From: an uncultured Clostridiaceae bacterium
GTDB lineage: Bacteria; Bacillota; Clostridia; Clostridiales; Clostridiaceae
NCBI GenBank assembly: GCA_946405135.1
Contig: CAMJGD010000008.1
Span: forward strand, 1-64,000
DNA length: 64,000 nucleotides
Reading direction: 5' to 3'
Within the stretch, counting starts at the first letter, position 1; the number at the start of each line of letters is the position of its first letter. The translations under genes were made by a program, and so were the position numbers. Below the pieces are notes generated by a model. The model was not told where the DNA came from. It ran no database searches and saw only the letters and a list, made by a program, of their open reading frames with translations. Positions 44,737 through 53,805 of the stretch are shown piece by piece.

Positions 44737-45630
44737 ATGAAGAAAAAGAATAATAAAAGTAAGAACATAGTACCATATATATTTTTAAGTCCTTCTATGT
44801 TGCTAATCGCTATGATTGCAGTTTATCCTATAATTTACACAATTATAATATCATTTACAAATTTAAATATGAATCACTGGAATAATCCATCCTTCGTAGG
44901 TATATACAATTTTAAAAAAATTTTAGGATCCTTTGACAGTGGTTTTTTTGTTATATTACTAAGGACAATAATATGGACTATTGCTAATATGGTAATACAT
45001 GTAACTATAGCAGTATTTTTAGCTCTTTTATTAAACATAGAAGATTTAAAGTTTAAGGGATTATATAGAATGGTATTAGTACTTCCATGGGCAGTACCGG
45101 GATATATTTCTACATTGATATGGAAGGGAATGTATAATTATGATTTTGGAGCTATTAATATAATATTAAAATATTTTGGTATAGCTCCTGTAGATTGGTT
45201 AAGTAAGCCTCTCAATGCTTTAATAGCCTGCACGATAGTCAATGTTTGGCTGGCGACTCCTTTTATGATGGTAGTTACCCTTGGGGCATTACAGAGTATA
45301 GATAAAAGTTATTATGAGGCTGCTATTATTGATGGGGCAACAAGCTTTGAAAAATTTAAGTATATAACTTTACCGCTTTTAAAGCCTGCTTTAACCCCAG
45401 CTATAATTATAACAACATTTGTTACTTTTAAACAATTTGATGTAGTTTATTTGCTTACAAAAGGATTAGCAGGAAAAACAGATTTAATAATTACTTTTGC
45501 ATATAATAAAGCATTTTCTGATTATAATTATGGTTATAGTGCAGCACTTTCTGTAATTATATTTATAATACTATTGATTTTAACAAACTTTAGAAAAAAA
45601 TCTCTTGATAAGGCTGAGGAGGTGTACTAA
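44737..45630 (+). CDS. Maltodextrin ABC transporter permease, MalF type
   Basis: The 297-residue, six-helix permease has the EAA loop SYYEAAIIDGATSFEKFKYI near residue 190 and PWAVPGYISTLIWKGM in the middle, a MalF-type segment. It lacks the large periplasmic P2 insert of enteric MalF, as is normal in Firmicutes. No ATPase gene is in the operon. The stop is directly followed by the next permease. Confidence 0.92.
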   Translation: MKKKNNKSKNIVPYIFLSPSMLLIAMIAVYPIIYTIIISFTNLNMNHWNNPSFVGIYNFKKILGSFDSGFFVILLRTIIWTIANMVIHVTIAVFLALLLNIEDLKFKGLYRMVLVLPWAVPGYISTLIWKGMYNYDFGAINIILKYFGIAPVDWLSKPLNALIACTIVNVWLATPFMMVVTLGALQSIDKSYYEAAIIDGATSFEKFKYITLPLLKPALTPAIIITTFVTFKQFDVVYLLTKGLAGKTDLIITFAYNKAFSDYNYGYSAALSVIIFIILLILTNFRKKSLDKAEEVY

Positions 45631-45631
45631 A

Positions 45632-46480
45632 TTGAAAAAAGACAAAAAAAAGCTATTTGTTCATTTAGGTGCCCATATGATTTTAATAATATTTAGTGTC
45701 ATAGCAATATTTCCTATATTATGGATATTTAGTACATCTATTAGAACTTCAAATACTATGTTTTCTTCAACTTTAGATTTAATTCCAAAGGACATAACTT
45801 TGGAGAATTATAAGAATATATTTACTCAAGGAGATTTTTTAATATGGATTAGAAATAGTACACTAGTGGCTGGAATAACTACATTAAGCAGTATAGTTTT
45901 TGGAGTATTAGGAGGGTATGCATTTTCAAGATTTAGATTTAAGGGAAGAAAAAAAGGTATGAGCATGCTGCTACTTTTGAATGCATTTCCAAATGTTTTG
46001 GCTATGGTAGCATTATATAGATTATTTTCTATATTAAAGCTTATAGATAACCCTTTTGGTTTAATATTAATATATACAAGTTGGCAATTGGTTTTTGCTA
46101 TTTGGAATATTAAAGGGTTTTTAGATACTATACCTAAAGAAATTGAAGAGGCAGCATTAATAGATGGGGCAGGAGTTTTACAAATGCTTACAAAAATAAT
46201 ATTACCACTATCTAAGCCAGTAATAGCTGTAACTACATTATTCGCATTTTTGGGAAGCTGGAATGAATATATTTTTGGTTTAACCTTTATAACCAGCCAG
46301 GATTATTACACGCTTCCAATGGGATTATACAACTTGCAATCTAATGCAGGAAGCTATTCTACCAATTGGTCACTATTTGCGGCAGGGTCCTTGATAGTTG
46401 CATTGCCTATTGCTATACTATTTTTATTCTTACAAAAATTTTTGACATCTGGATTAACAAATGGTGGTGTAAAAGGATAG
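45632..46480 (+). CDS. Maltodextrin ABC transporter permease, MalG type
   Basis: The roughly 282-residue permease has six helices and the EAA loop EIEEAALIDGAGVLQMLTKI near residue 170. The C-terminal half includes LPMGLYNLQSNAGSYSTNW, characteristic of the MalG group. TTG 45632 is the start, with gaggaggtg 7 nt upstream and the start codon just after the previous stop. It pairs with the MalF-type subunit. Confidence 0.92.
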   Translation: MKKDKKKLFVHLGAHMILIIFSVIAIFPILWIFSTSIRTSNTMFSSTLDLIPKDITLENYKNIFTQGDFLIWIRNSTLVAGITTLSSIVFGVLGGYAFSRFRFKGRKKGMSMLLLLNAFPNVLAMVALYRLFSILKLIDNPFGLILIYTSWQLVFAIWNIKGFLDTIPKEIEEAALIDGAGVLQMLTKIILPLSKPVIAVTTLFAFLGSWNEYIFGLTFITSQDYYTLPMGLYNLQSNAGSYSTNWSLFAAGSLIVALPIAILFLFLQKFLTSGLTNGGVKG

Positions 46481-46499
46481 GTAGAAATGGAGGACCGAT

Positions 46500-47516
46500 A
46501 TGGTTAAAAATAAAATTACCATAAGAGATGTTGCTAAAAAAGCTAAAGTTTCAGTAGCTAGTGTGTCTTATGTAATTAATGGAGTAGATAAGGTATCAGA
46601 CGAAACCAAACAAAAGGTTTTAGAGGTTATAGAAGAACTTAACTATAGACCTGATATAACTGCAAGAAACTTAGCTAAGCAAGAGAAAACCTTTATAGGA
46701 ATTTTAATGCCTATAAAAGAAAATTACAAAAAAACAATACTTACAGATAATCCTTTTTATCAGGAATTCTTAAGTGGCGCAGAGTATGCAGCTAGAAAAA
46801 ACAATTTAAGTACCATAATAATAGGTATAAATGATGCTGCTAACTATTCAAAACATATGGATACAGGATCTTTTTTAGGAATAATCGTTTTAGGTGCCAT
46901 AGAAGAAGAATTTTGTGACAGATTGGAGAGCCTTGATATACCTGTGGTTTTAGTGGATCAGGACAAAAGATGTAATGATTTTATTTCATTATGTTCAGAT
47001 GACAAGAAAGGAGCTTATGATGCTGTAAAATATTTAATAAGCAAAGGTCATAGGCAAATAGCACTTTTGGGCGGAGAAATTGAAACAAGCAGTGTTCATA
47101 TAAATAGATTTAAAGGATATGAAAAAGCATTAAAAGAAGAAAATATTAAAATTGATCAGGATATTATATTTCAAATGGATGTAACCTATGAAGGTGGTAT
47201 AATAGCAGCTGAAAAAGTAAAAGACAATCTAAATAAAATTTCAGCAGTTTTTTGCATGTCTGATATAGTTGCCATTGGACTTATTAAGGGACTTATTAAA
47301 AGAAATATATTTGTACCTAAAGATGTATCTGTTATAGGTTTTGATGATATAAGGCACTGTAAATATTTGAATCCAGAATTAACTACAGTTAAACAGGATA
47401 TTTTTGCTAAAGGCGAAAAAGCAGTGGATATATTAGTTGATGAATATAATAAACCTTCTGAAGTAAAGGAGTATGTTTTGCCTGTAGAATTAGTAGAAAG
47501 AGAATCTGTAAGATAG
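46500..47516 (+). CDS. LacI family repressor of the maltodextrin operon
   Basis: The 338-residue repressor has an N-terminal helix-turn-helix (TIRDVAKKAKVSVASVSYVING) with hinge helix (YRPDITARNLAKQ) and a periplasmic-binding-like sugar domain. The perfect central-CG palindromes in front of the operon are the natural targets. It is encoded within the operon it should control, giving autoregulation. The inducer is probably maltose or a maltodextrin by context. Confidence 0.92.
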   Translation: MVKNKITIRDVAKKAKVSVASVSYVINGVDKVSDETKQKVLEVIEELNYRPDITARNLAKQEKTFIGILMPIKENYKKTILTDNPFYQEFLSGAEYAARKNNLSTIIIGINDAANYSKHMDTGSFLGIIVLGAIEEEFCDRLESLDIPVVLVDQDKRCNDFISLCSDDKKGAYDAVKYLISKGHRQIALLGGEIETSSVHINRFKGYEKALKEENIKIDQDIIFQMDVTYEGGIIAAEKVKDNLNKISAVFCMSDIVAIGLIKGLIKRNIFVPKDVSVIGFDDIRHCKYLNPELTTVKQDIFAKGEKAVDILVDEYNKPSEVKEYVLPVELVERESVR

Positions 47517-47527
47517 TAGGTGAGAAT

Positions 47528-49357
47528 ATGAATGAAAAGCTCTGGAAACAAAGTGTTTTTTCAGATGGAACAGAGTTATTTTTATCTAAAAGTTGTCCTA
47601 AAATAGGAGAAGAAGTAACTATAGCTATAAGAATACTTAAAGATTCACCTATTAAGAGGATTTATATTAGATATTTGCAAAATGGAGAAGAGACTGTAAA
47701 GGAAATGAGTTTAAGTGATATAGATGGTGAATTGCTATATTATAAATGTAAAATTGTAATTAATCAAAATACTATTCAATACCATTTCATAATGGAGTCT
47801 TCGGATAATTTATATTTTTATAATCAAAAAGGTATTTATGATCATTTTATTTCAGAAAAATATGATTTTAAAATATTAGCTGATTTTCAAAAGCCAACTT
47901 GGGTAGAAGACAGTATATTTTATCAGATATTTCCAGAGAGATTTTATAATGGCAATGAACAGAATGATGTAGTAGATGATGAATACTCTTTTAATGGATT
48001 TTCAACATGTAAAAGACCTTGGGAAAGTGCTCCAGGTAAGTATGAACAATATGGGAATCTTGATTTTTATGGAGGAGATCTTGAGGGAATTAAAAAGAAG
48101 ATATATTATCTTAAAGCTATGGGTGTAAATGCTATATACATAAATCCTATATTTAGTGCATTAAGCACTCACAAATATGATTGCATTGATTACTTTAATG
48201 TTGATAAACATTTTGGTGGAAATGAAGCCTTAAGAAGTCTTACCAAAGTACTACATGATGAAGATATGAAACTAGTGGTGGATATTTCTATAAATCATAC
48301 TGGAAATAAACATAAATGGTTTATAGAAAATATGCCCTATTACTTTAGAGATGAACATGGAAAATATGAATGTTGGTGTGGTGTTGAAACACTTCCTGTA
48401 TTAAATTATGAGAATGCTGACCTAAGGGATGTAATGTATAAAGATAATAATAGTATTTTAAAAAAGTGGCTTAAAGAACCTTATTCTATTGATGGTTGGA
48501 GATTTGATGTAGGACATAATGTAGGTAAAATGAAAACCTCCTATTTATATAGGCAAATATGGAGAGAGATTCGCCAAGAGTTAAAGTCTTTAGATAGTGA
48601 TATCTATCTTTTAGCAGAGCATTGGGGGGATAGCAGTGAATATCTCCAAGGAGACATGTGGGATGGAACCATGAATTATTTTGGTTTTGAAAGGCCTGCA
48701 AGGAAGTACTTAGGAGAGAGAGATACGCATCTTGGATGGAAAATAAAAGGGAATATGAAGAAAAAAAATTCAAGAGTTTTCATGGAGGAAGTTATAGAAC
48801 ACTATGCATCTATTCCTTATGAATTATCGAAACTTCAGCTTAATCTTTTAGGAAGTCATGATATTCACAGAATAGGAAACTCTGAAGAAATAAGCAAAAA
48901 TAATTTGAAATGCGGAATAATAATGCTTTTTACTTTTTTAGGAGTGCCTTGTATATACTATGGTGATGAAGTAGGACTTAAAGGTGGAAGAGGAGAAGAT
49001 TCTAATTTTAGATATCCTATGGAATGGAATGAAAAAAAATGGAACAAGGAAATATATGATTTTTATAAATATATGATAAGTCTCAGAAAAAATGAAAAGG
49101 TGCTTGTTCATGGAAGTTTTAAATTTATAGATATAAGCGAAGATATATTATGTTATGTTAGATTTGATAAAAAGAAAGCTATACTATTTTTAAACTCACA
49201 ATCGAAAAATGAGAAAAAAATAGAGATACCAGTTAATGTAATAGGAAGTTTTATGAAAGCAGAACTTTTATTAGAAAAAGAAAACTCAATAGAATTAAAA
49301 GGAAATTTAAAATTAACTATTTGCCCAGAACAAACTTTACTCATAAAATTATATTAG
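47528..49357 (+). CDS. GH13 alpha-glycosidase (neopullulanase/cyclomaltodextrinase type)
   Basis: The 609-residue cytosolic enzyme hydrolyses alpha-glucan oligosaccharides. An N-terminal domain of about 120 residues (CBM34-like) precedes the barrel. I see VEDSIFYQIFPERFYNG, DISINHTGNKHKW, nucleophile Asp in IDGWRFDVGHN, acid/base Glu in YLLAEHWGD and the transition-state Asp in LLGSHDIHR. The nucleophile strand reads FDVGHN where the GH13_20 group usually has LDVANE, a small departure. It is the last gene of the operon and follows the repressor by 11 bp. Confidence 0.92.
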   Translation: MNEKLWKQSVFSDGTELFLSKSCPKIGEEVTIAIRILKDSPIKRIYIRYLQNGEETVKEMSLSDIDGELLYYKCKIVINQNTIQYHFIMESSDNLYFYNQKGIYDHFISEKYDFKILADFQKPTWVEDSIFYQIFPERFYNGNEQNDVVDDEYSFNGFSTCKRPWESAPGKYEQYGNLDFYGGDLEGIKKKIYYLKAMGVNAIYINPIFSALSTHKYDCIDYFNVDKHFGGNEALRSLTKVLHDEDMKLVVDISINHTGNKHKWFIENMPYYFRDEHGKYECWCGVETLPVLNYENADLRDVMYKDNNSILKKWLKEPYSIDGWRFDVGHNVGKMKTSYLYRQIWREIRQELKSLDSDIYLLAEHWGDSSEYLQGDMWDGTMNYFGFERPARKYLGERDTHLGWKIKGNMKKKNSRVFMEEVIEHYASIPYELSKLQLNLLGSHDIHRIGNSEEISKNNLKCGIIMLFTFLGVPCIYYGDEVGLKGGRGEDSNFRYPMEWNEKKWNKEIYDFYKYMISLRKNEKVLVHGSFKFIDISEDILCYVRFDKKKAILFLNSQSKNEKKIEIPVNVIGSFMKAELLLEKENSIELKGNLKLTICPEQTLLIKLY

Positions 49358-49394
49358 GACTATTTATAAAATAATTATAGAAATTATACAGAAT

Positions 49395-49439
49395 AAGATT
49401 CTACAATATTTGTAGTGAAAAAACAAAATGTAGAATCTT
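49395..49439. repeat. Long inverted repeat with an alternative inner hairpin
   Basis: aagattctaca (49395-49405) pairs perfectly with tgtagaatctt (49429-49439). The left arm can alternatively pair locally, ctaca-atatt-tgtag (49401-49415). No T-run follows. It ends the maltodextrin operon region, and a switching RNA structure or weak terminator is possible. Confidence 0.5.
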
Positions 49440-49635
49440 AATCAATATCAGCATATAGTGTTTGATGCATTTGAATATTTTATCTTCCTGTGTCAGTATA
49501 AGATCCAACCATTTTATTTATTATAATCCTTTTCTATATAATAGGTAAGATAATTTACATTAGCATCATTTTCTTTGTCACCTGTAAACATTTAAATCTA
49601 TATAATAATAGCAGCTATTAGTTTGAGGTGGTGTA

Positions 49636-50907
49636 ATGAGGTTTTTAAAAAAAGGGTCTAGTGGATCAGATGTGATGGAGATACAAGCTCTTCTAAAAAA
49701 AATAGGTTATAATCCTGGTGCTATAGATGGAGTGTTTGGTAATGCTACGGAGCAGGCGGTTAAGATGTTTCAATATAATAATGGATTGGTGACTGATGGA
49801 ATTATAGGTAGAGATACCTATAGAGTTTTAGAAAGTCTTCTTTTTGGATATGATACCTATAGCGTAATGCCAGGAGATAGTGTATATAATATTGCAAGAA
49901 GATATTATACTACTGTAAACAAAATAATTACTGCTAATTCTAATATAGATGTAAACAATTTAATGATAGGACAAAGATTGATAGTACCCTATGGCATTGA
50001 TGTGGTAGACACAAATATAAATTATACTTATGAAATCCTAGAGAAAGATATTGAAGGATTAAAAAAGAGATATCCATTTATTGAAACGGGCATAACTGGG
50101 AAAAGTGTTTTAGGGAAAAATCTGTATTATATTAAATTGGGTAATGGACCTAACGAAGTATTCTATAATGGTGCTCATCATGCTTTAGAGTGGATTACTT
50201 CACCTCTTCTTATGAAGTTTGCAGAGAATTTTTCAAAGGCTTATGCAGAGAATACTAGTATAAAAGGCTATAATGTACGAGATATTTGGAATAAAAGCAG
50301 TATCTATATAATGCCTATGGTAAATCCTGATGGAGTAGATTTAGTTATTGATGGTTTACAAAGAAATAATCCCTATTATGATAGGCTTATTTTGTGGAAC
50401 AAGGGGAGCAAAGATTTTTCTAAAGATTGGGAAGCAAATATTAGAGGGGTAGATTTGAATCATAATTATGATGCTTCTTGGAATTTATCAAAGCAAGCTG
50501 AAGCAGCTTATGGTATTTATGGACCAGGGCCTACAAGATATTCTGGACCATATCCTGAATCAGAGCCAGAAACTAAAGCTGTAGCAGATTTTACAAGAAA
50601 TCATAATTTTAGATTGGCAATAGCTTATCATAGCCAGGGAGAGGTAATATATTGGACTTATTTAAATATAGTGCCTCCTGAAGCAAAGCAAATTGCAGAA
50701 TTATTTTCTAAGGTCAGTGGATATACTTTATCACAGCCTACAGGAATAGTGTCTTATGCCGGATATAAAGATTGGTTTATAGAAAAATATGTAAGACCAG
50801 GTTTCACCATTGAAGTAGGCAAAGGTAAAAATCCATTGCCTATAAGTCAATTTGATAAAATATATAAAGATAATATAGAAATTATGCTTTTGGCGCCTGT
50901 AGTATAA
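49636..50907 (+). CDS. M14 metallopeptidase with peptidoglycan-binding and LysM domains
   Basis: The 423-residue protein resembles the gamma-D-glutamyl-L-diaminoacid endopeptidase I group that trims cell-wall or spore-cortex peptides. Domains in order are PG_binding_1 (about 3-60, GSSGSDVMEIQALLKKIGY), LysM (75-117, YSVMPGDSVYNIARRYY) and the M14 domain (130-423). Zinc ligands are His and Glu in GAHHALEWI and His in AIAYHSQGE; the catalytic Glu is in FTIEVGKG. No signal peptide is present, so it is either exported by another route or acts within the mother cell or spore. The gene is monocistronic. Confidence 0.9.
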   Translation: MRFLKKGSSGSDVMEIQALLKKIGYNPGAIDGVFGNATEQAVKMFQYNNGLVTDGIIGRDTYRVLESLLFGYDTYSVMPGDSVYNIARRYYTTVNKIITANSNIDVNNLMIGQRLIVPYGIDVVDTNINYTYEILEKDIEGLKKRYPFIETGITGKSVLGKNLYYIKLGNGPNEVFYNGAHHALEWITSPLLMKFAENFSKAYAENTSIKGYNVRDIWNKSSIYIMPMVNPDGVDLVIDGLQRNNPYYDRLILWNKGSKDFSKDWEANIRGVDLNHNYDASWNLSKQAEAAYGIYGPGPTRYSGPYPESEPETKAVADFTRNHNFRLAIAYHSQGEVIYWTYLNIVPPEAKQIAELFSKVSGYTLSQPTGIVSYAGYKDWFIEKYVRPGFTIEVGKGKNPLPISQFDKIYKDNIEIMLLAPVV

Positions 50908-50942
50908 AATATTATTTCAATTAAATGAAATGCTTATATAGA

Positions 50943-50979
50943 AAAATCCCTATCAAAAATGGTACTGATAGGGATTTTG
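50943..50979. terminator. Bidirectional terminator
   Basis: aaaatccctatca (50943-50955) pairs perfectly with tgatagggatttt (50966-50978). It lies between two convergent genes. Confidence 0.85.
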
Positions 50980-51013
50980 TGATATATGAAATCTATGCTA
51001 AGGTTAATATAAA

Positions 51014-51175
51014 CTATCCCATAATAATTATAGCAAATCCTGTAAGGGGAAGAATTAAAGCTCCTAATATCCAGGCAACAGCACTTTTCTTTCTTCTGTT
51101 GGTTAAAAATGTACAGGCAAGCACACCTATAGTTATAATTATAAATCCTATTAATCTAATTATTTCTCCTCCCAT
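51014..51175 (-). CDS. Small two-helix membrane protein
   Basis: The 53-residue product has two hydrophobic helices (about 4-25 and 33-52) separated by TNRRKKSAVAW. ATG 51175 is chosen because gaggtgat lies 5 nt upstream. The good ribosome site and terminator support a real gene. The function is unknown. Confidence 0.65.
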   Translation of the reverse strand: MGGEIIRLIGFIIITIGVLACTFLTNRRKKSAVAWILGALILPLTGFAIIIMG

Positions 51176-51540
51176 AAAATCACCTCGTATAATCACTTTA
51201 TACTTTAATTTTAAGCTCTAGAAATATTAGCTGCCATAGATTAAGGTTACATATGTAGGCAAGAGCCTTACATTTTTGTAACAAACCTCTTATAAATATT
51301 TATATTACATTGGTTAACACATGTATATAGAAGTTTTATGGCAAAATTAATAATAAAATGTAACTCATATCATTGCTATAGATATTACAATTGTTATATA
51401 TTAGTATTAGATGGTTCCTTATACAATTACTATTTAGATTAACCTAGTTAAAATCAGTGGAGCATTTAGAGCAGAAAGCCTCCATTTCAAAAAAGTAAGA
51501 GCAATGTGTTTATAAGTATATAAGATAGGAGGGATGCTTT
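51176..51540. other. Intergenic region with an imperfect hairpin
   Basis: No gene is seen. A nested hairpin (gttac at 51246-51250 with gtaac at 51278-51282, inner atgtaggc and gccttacat) is the main structure. The remainder is plain AT-rich DNA and probably holds promoters for both divergent genes. Confidence 0.5.
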
Positions 51541-52074
51541 ATGTTACTTATAGATAAAGCAAAAAAAGAAGAGATTGATAGCATACACAGCATATCTCAG
51601 GAGTTAAATATAAAAAATGCAGAGGATAAAGACAAAGGAGTTCTTTTAAGGGTAATTCCTAAAGAGGTTATAGAAGAAAATATAGAGAATTTTATAGTAG
51701 CTAGGTATGATAGTAAGGTAGTGGGATTTTTGTGGTTCACATCCAAATATCCAAAAGCTATGCTAGAAAATACTATATTACAAGAAAATATTGAAGGCTG
51801 CATTTATTCAGAGCAAATTGGCATTAAGAGAGAATATGAGGGCCGAGGTATTGGAAGAAAGCTTTATGAGCATTTAAAATCTTTATATCCTGAAAATGGG
51901 ATATTGGTTTTTGTAAATACAGCTCCTCAGGGAAATAAGGCTTCTTTTAGTTTTCATACATCCTTAGGATTTAGGACAGTTGGAATATTTCATAAAGAAT
52001 ATTTTTGTGGTTTTGAAAATTTTACTTCCAACCTTTTAAAGATGGATAAAGAAACATTATTCACCATAATATGA
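51541..52074 (+). CDS. GNAT family N-acetyltransferase
   Basis: This is a 177-residue acetyl-CoA-dependent acyltransferase. The CoA loop is IKREYEGRGIGRKLYEHL near residue 100, followed by VFVNTAPQGNKASFSFHTSLGF (motif B). The substrate is unknown. It overlaps the next frame slightly and is followed by a CPBP gene in the same direction. Confidence 0.88.
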   Translation: MLLIDKAKKEEIDSIHSISQELNIKNAEDKDKGVLLRVIPKEVIEENIENFIVARYDSKVVGFLWFTSKYPKAMLENTILQENIEGCIYSEQIGIKREYEGRGIGRKLYEHLKSLYPENGILVFVNTAPQGNKASFSFHTSLGFRTVGIFHKEYFCGFENFTSNLLKMDKETLFTII

Positions 52075-52103
52075 TATTTGGCATCAATGAAGGAGGAAAA
52101 ATT

Positions 52104-52841
52104 ATGTATGCAGATGCTGTAAGTACTGCAATTGCTAATCTAATAATATTTTTGTTGATTGTTTTATTTAGAAAGGAATTTCATAATGAAAAACTAGATT
52201 CTTTTTTAATCCATGTGGATAGAACAGGGAAAAAACTATTTTTGGAAGGGGCAGCAGTAGGGATAGTATTCTTCATGCTATATGCTCTTATTGTAGTGTT
52301 ATCGGGAAAAGGTAAATTAGTTTTTAATATGAACAATTCTCTTATAACACTAAAAATGTTGTTTTTTAAAGCTATAGCATGTATGACCATAGCTTTAGTT
52401 GAAGAAGCGCTTTTTAGGGGCTACATATTACAAAGAGTATTAAAAAAATTTCCAAAATGGATTTCTATTTTGATAACGGCAGCCATATTTGGATTATTGC
52501 ACTTTTCAAGTTATTCCTCCAGCTATTATTTTTGGATAGGCATTATTAATGCCATTTTTATAGGAATAATGCTTTCTTTGATAGTTATAAAAACCAATTC
52601 ATTAATGCTGGCTATGGGATACCATTTTACTTGGAATTTAACTCAAAATATGCTATTTTCTAAATCACGGCATAATGTTGGGGCTATTTTGAATTTGAAA
52701 ATGAAAGATAGTTTGTGGACAGGAAATGCGTTTACACCGGAATCAGGGATTTTGGTAACCTTTATAATAGTAATAATTTATTTTTACATAATTGTAAGAT
52801 TTAAAAATTCCAATAAGTATTGCTGTGATTATGTTAACTAA
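52104..52841 (+). CDS. CPBP family intramembrane metalloprotease
   Basis: The roughly 245-residue membrane protein has seven to eight helices. The family motifs are ALVEEALFRGYIL (EExxxR), FGLLHFSSYS and the late MAMGYHFTWN. Members include CAAX prenyl proteases and bacteriocin immunity proteins. ATG 52104 is chosen from ggagg 8 nt upstream. It probably shares a transcript with the GNAT gene, but no substrate can be inferred. Confidence 0.88.
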   Translation: MYADAVSTAIANLIIFLLIVLFRKEFHNEKLDSFLIHVDRTGKKLFLEGAAVGIVFFMLYALIVVLSGKGKLVFNMNNSLITLKMLFFKAIACMTIALVEEALFRGYILQRVLKKFPKWISILITAAIFGLLHFSSYSSSYYFWIGIINAIFIGIMLSLIVIKTNSLMLAMGYHFTWNLTQNMLFSKSRHNVGAILNLKMKDSLWTGNAFTPESGILVTFIIVIIYFYIIVRFKNSNKYCCDYVN

Positions 52842-52914
52842 TCATATAGTAAAAAAAAATAAATGATTTATAATATAACTAGAGGTGCTTAGTGCCTCAG
52901 AAAGGGAAGATTTT

Positions 52915-53646
52915 ATGATAGATAGACGCAGTCCTATGCCGTTATATGTTCAACTAAAAAATGAAATACTAGAAAAAATAAAAAATGGAACTTATGCTGT
53001 GGATGCGCAGATTCCTACGGAAAAGGAATTTATGGAGATTTATAATCTTGGGAGAGCTACTGTAAGAGAAGCCGTGGCAGCTTTAGTAAGAGAAGGTTAT
53101 TTATACAAAAAACATGGCATAGGAACCTTTGTAGCTAGAAAAGATCCCTCACTGGGATTTGAACCTTTGATAAGCTTGACCTATTCCTTAAAAGCTATAG
53201 GCATTAGTCCAAATAATATCATAGAAAATAATGAATTTATAATACCAGACAGTAAGCTTTTAAAGAAGCTAAAATGGAAAAAACGAAAGAAGTGCTTCTA
53301 TTTAAGAAGAATTAGATATGCAGATGATTTACCTGTGGCTATAGAAGAATCTTATTTTCATGAAGAAACAGCAGAACTTATAAATAAATTTAATCTTAAG
53401 GATTCTCTTGCAAAAATAATGATTGAAGATTTAAACATTACCATAAGTAAAATAGAGCAGGTAATCATATCAAGAAATCCTACAGAGGAAGAAAAAGAAA
53501 TTTTAAAATTAAAGGACAATACTTTAGTGTTAGATATGGAAAGATGGATATATACCAGTGAACAGAAAGAACCCTACCAGCATCTTAAGTTTGTAGCACC
53601 TAACAATATTTATACTTATCCTTTAGAATTTATGAAAAGATTATAG
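52915..53646 (+). CDS. GntR (HutC/FarR type) transcriptional regulator
   Basis: The roughly 243-residue regulator has a winged HTH at residues 10-70 (IPTEKEFMEIYNLGRATVREAV) and a UTRA effector domain (about 85-240). ATG 52915 is favoured for its position after aaggga. It stands before the flavoenzyme/FGGY cluster in the same direction, separated by a terminator, and is the obvious candidate to control that cluster in response to a small metabolite. Confidence 0.9.
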   Translation: MIDRRSPMPLYVQLKNEILEKIKNGTYAVDAQIPTEKEFMEIYNLGRATVREAVAALVREGYLYKKHGIGTFVARKDPSLGFEPLISLTYSLKAIGISPNNIIENNEFIIPDSKLLKKLKWKKRKKCFYLRRIRYADDLPVAIEESYFHEETAELINKFNLKDSLAKIMIEDLNITISKIEQVIISRNPTEEEKEILKLKDNTLVLDMERWIYTSEQKEPYQHLKFVAPNNIYTYPLEFMKRL

Positions 53647-53680
53647 ATTAAGATTTGTAGAATTTAATATGTAAAGTGTA

Positions 53681-53716
53681 AAATCACTGTTCATAACTTG
53701 AATGGTGATTTTTTTA
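53681..53716 (+). terminator. Terminator after the GntR gene
   Basis: aaatcac pairs with gtgattt, extended by gttca / tgaat, followed by T7. Confidence 0.75.
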
Positions 53717-53805
53717 TATTTATATGTACTTGAAAATTTAACCACAATAATATAAGATATAATTAGGATGTCCGAACAACATAATAACTCTAGGTGGTGA
53801 AATAT

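Noticed and set aside
50925..51221. Plus-strand frame of 98 codons opposite the small membrane protein
   Set aside because: It starts inside a terminator hairpin without a ribosome site, while the minus-strand gene has good signals.
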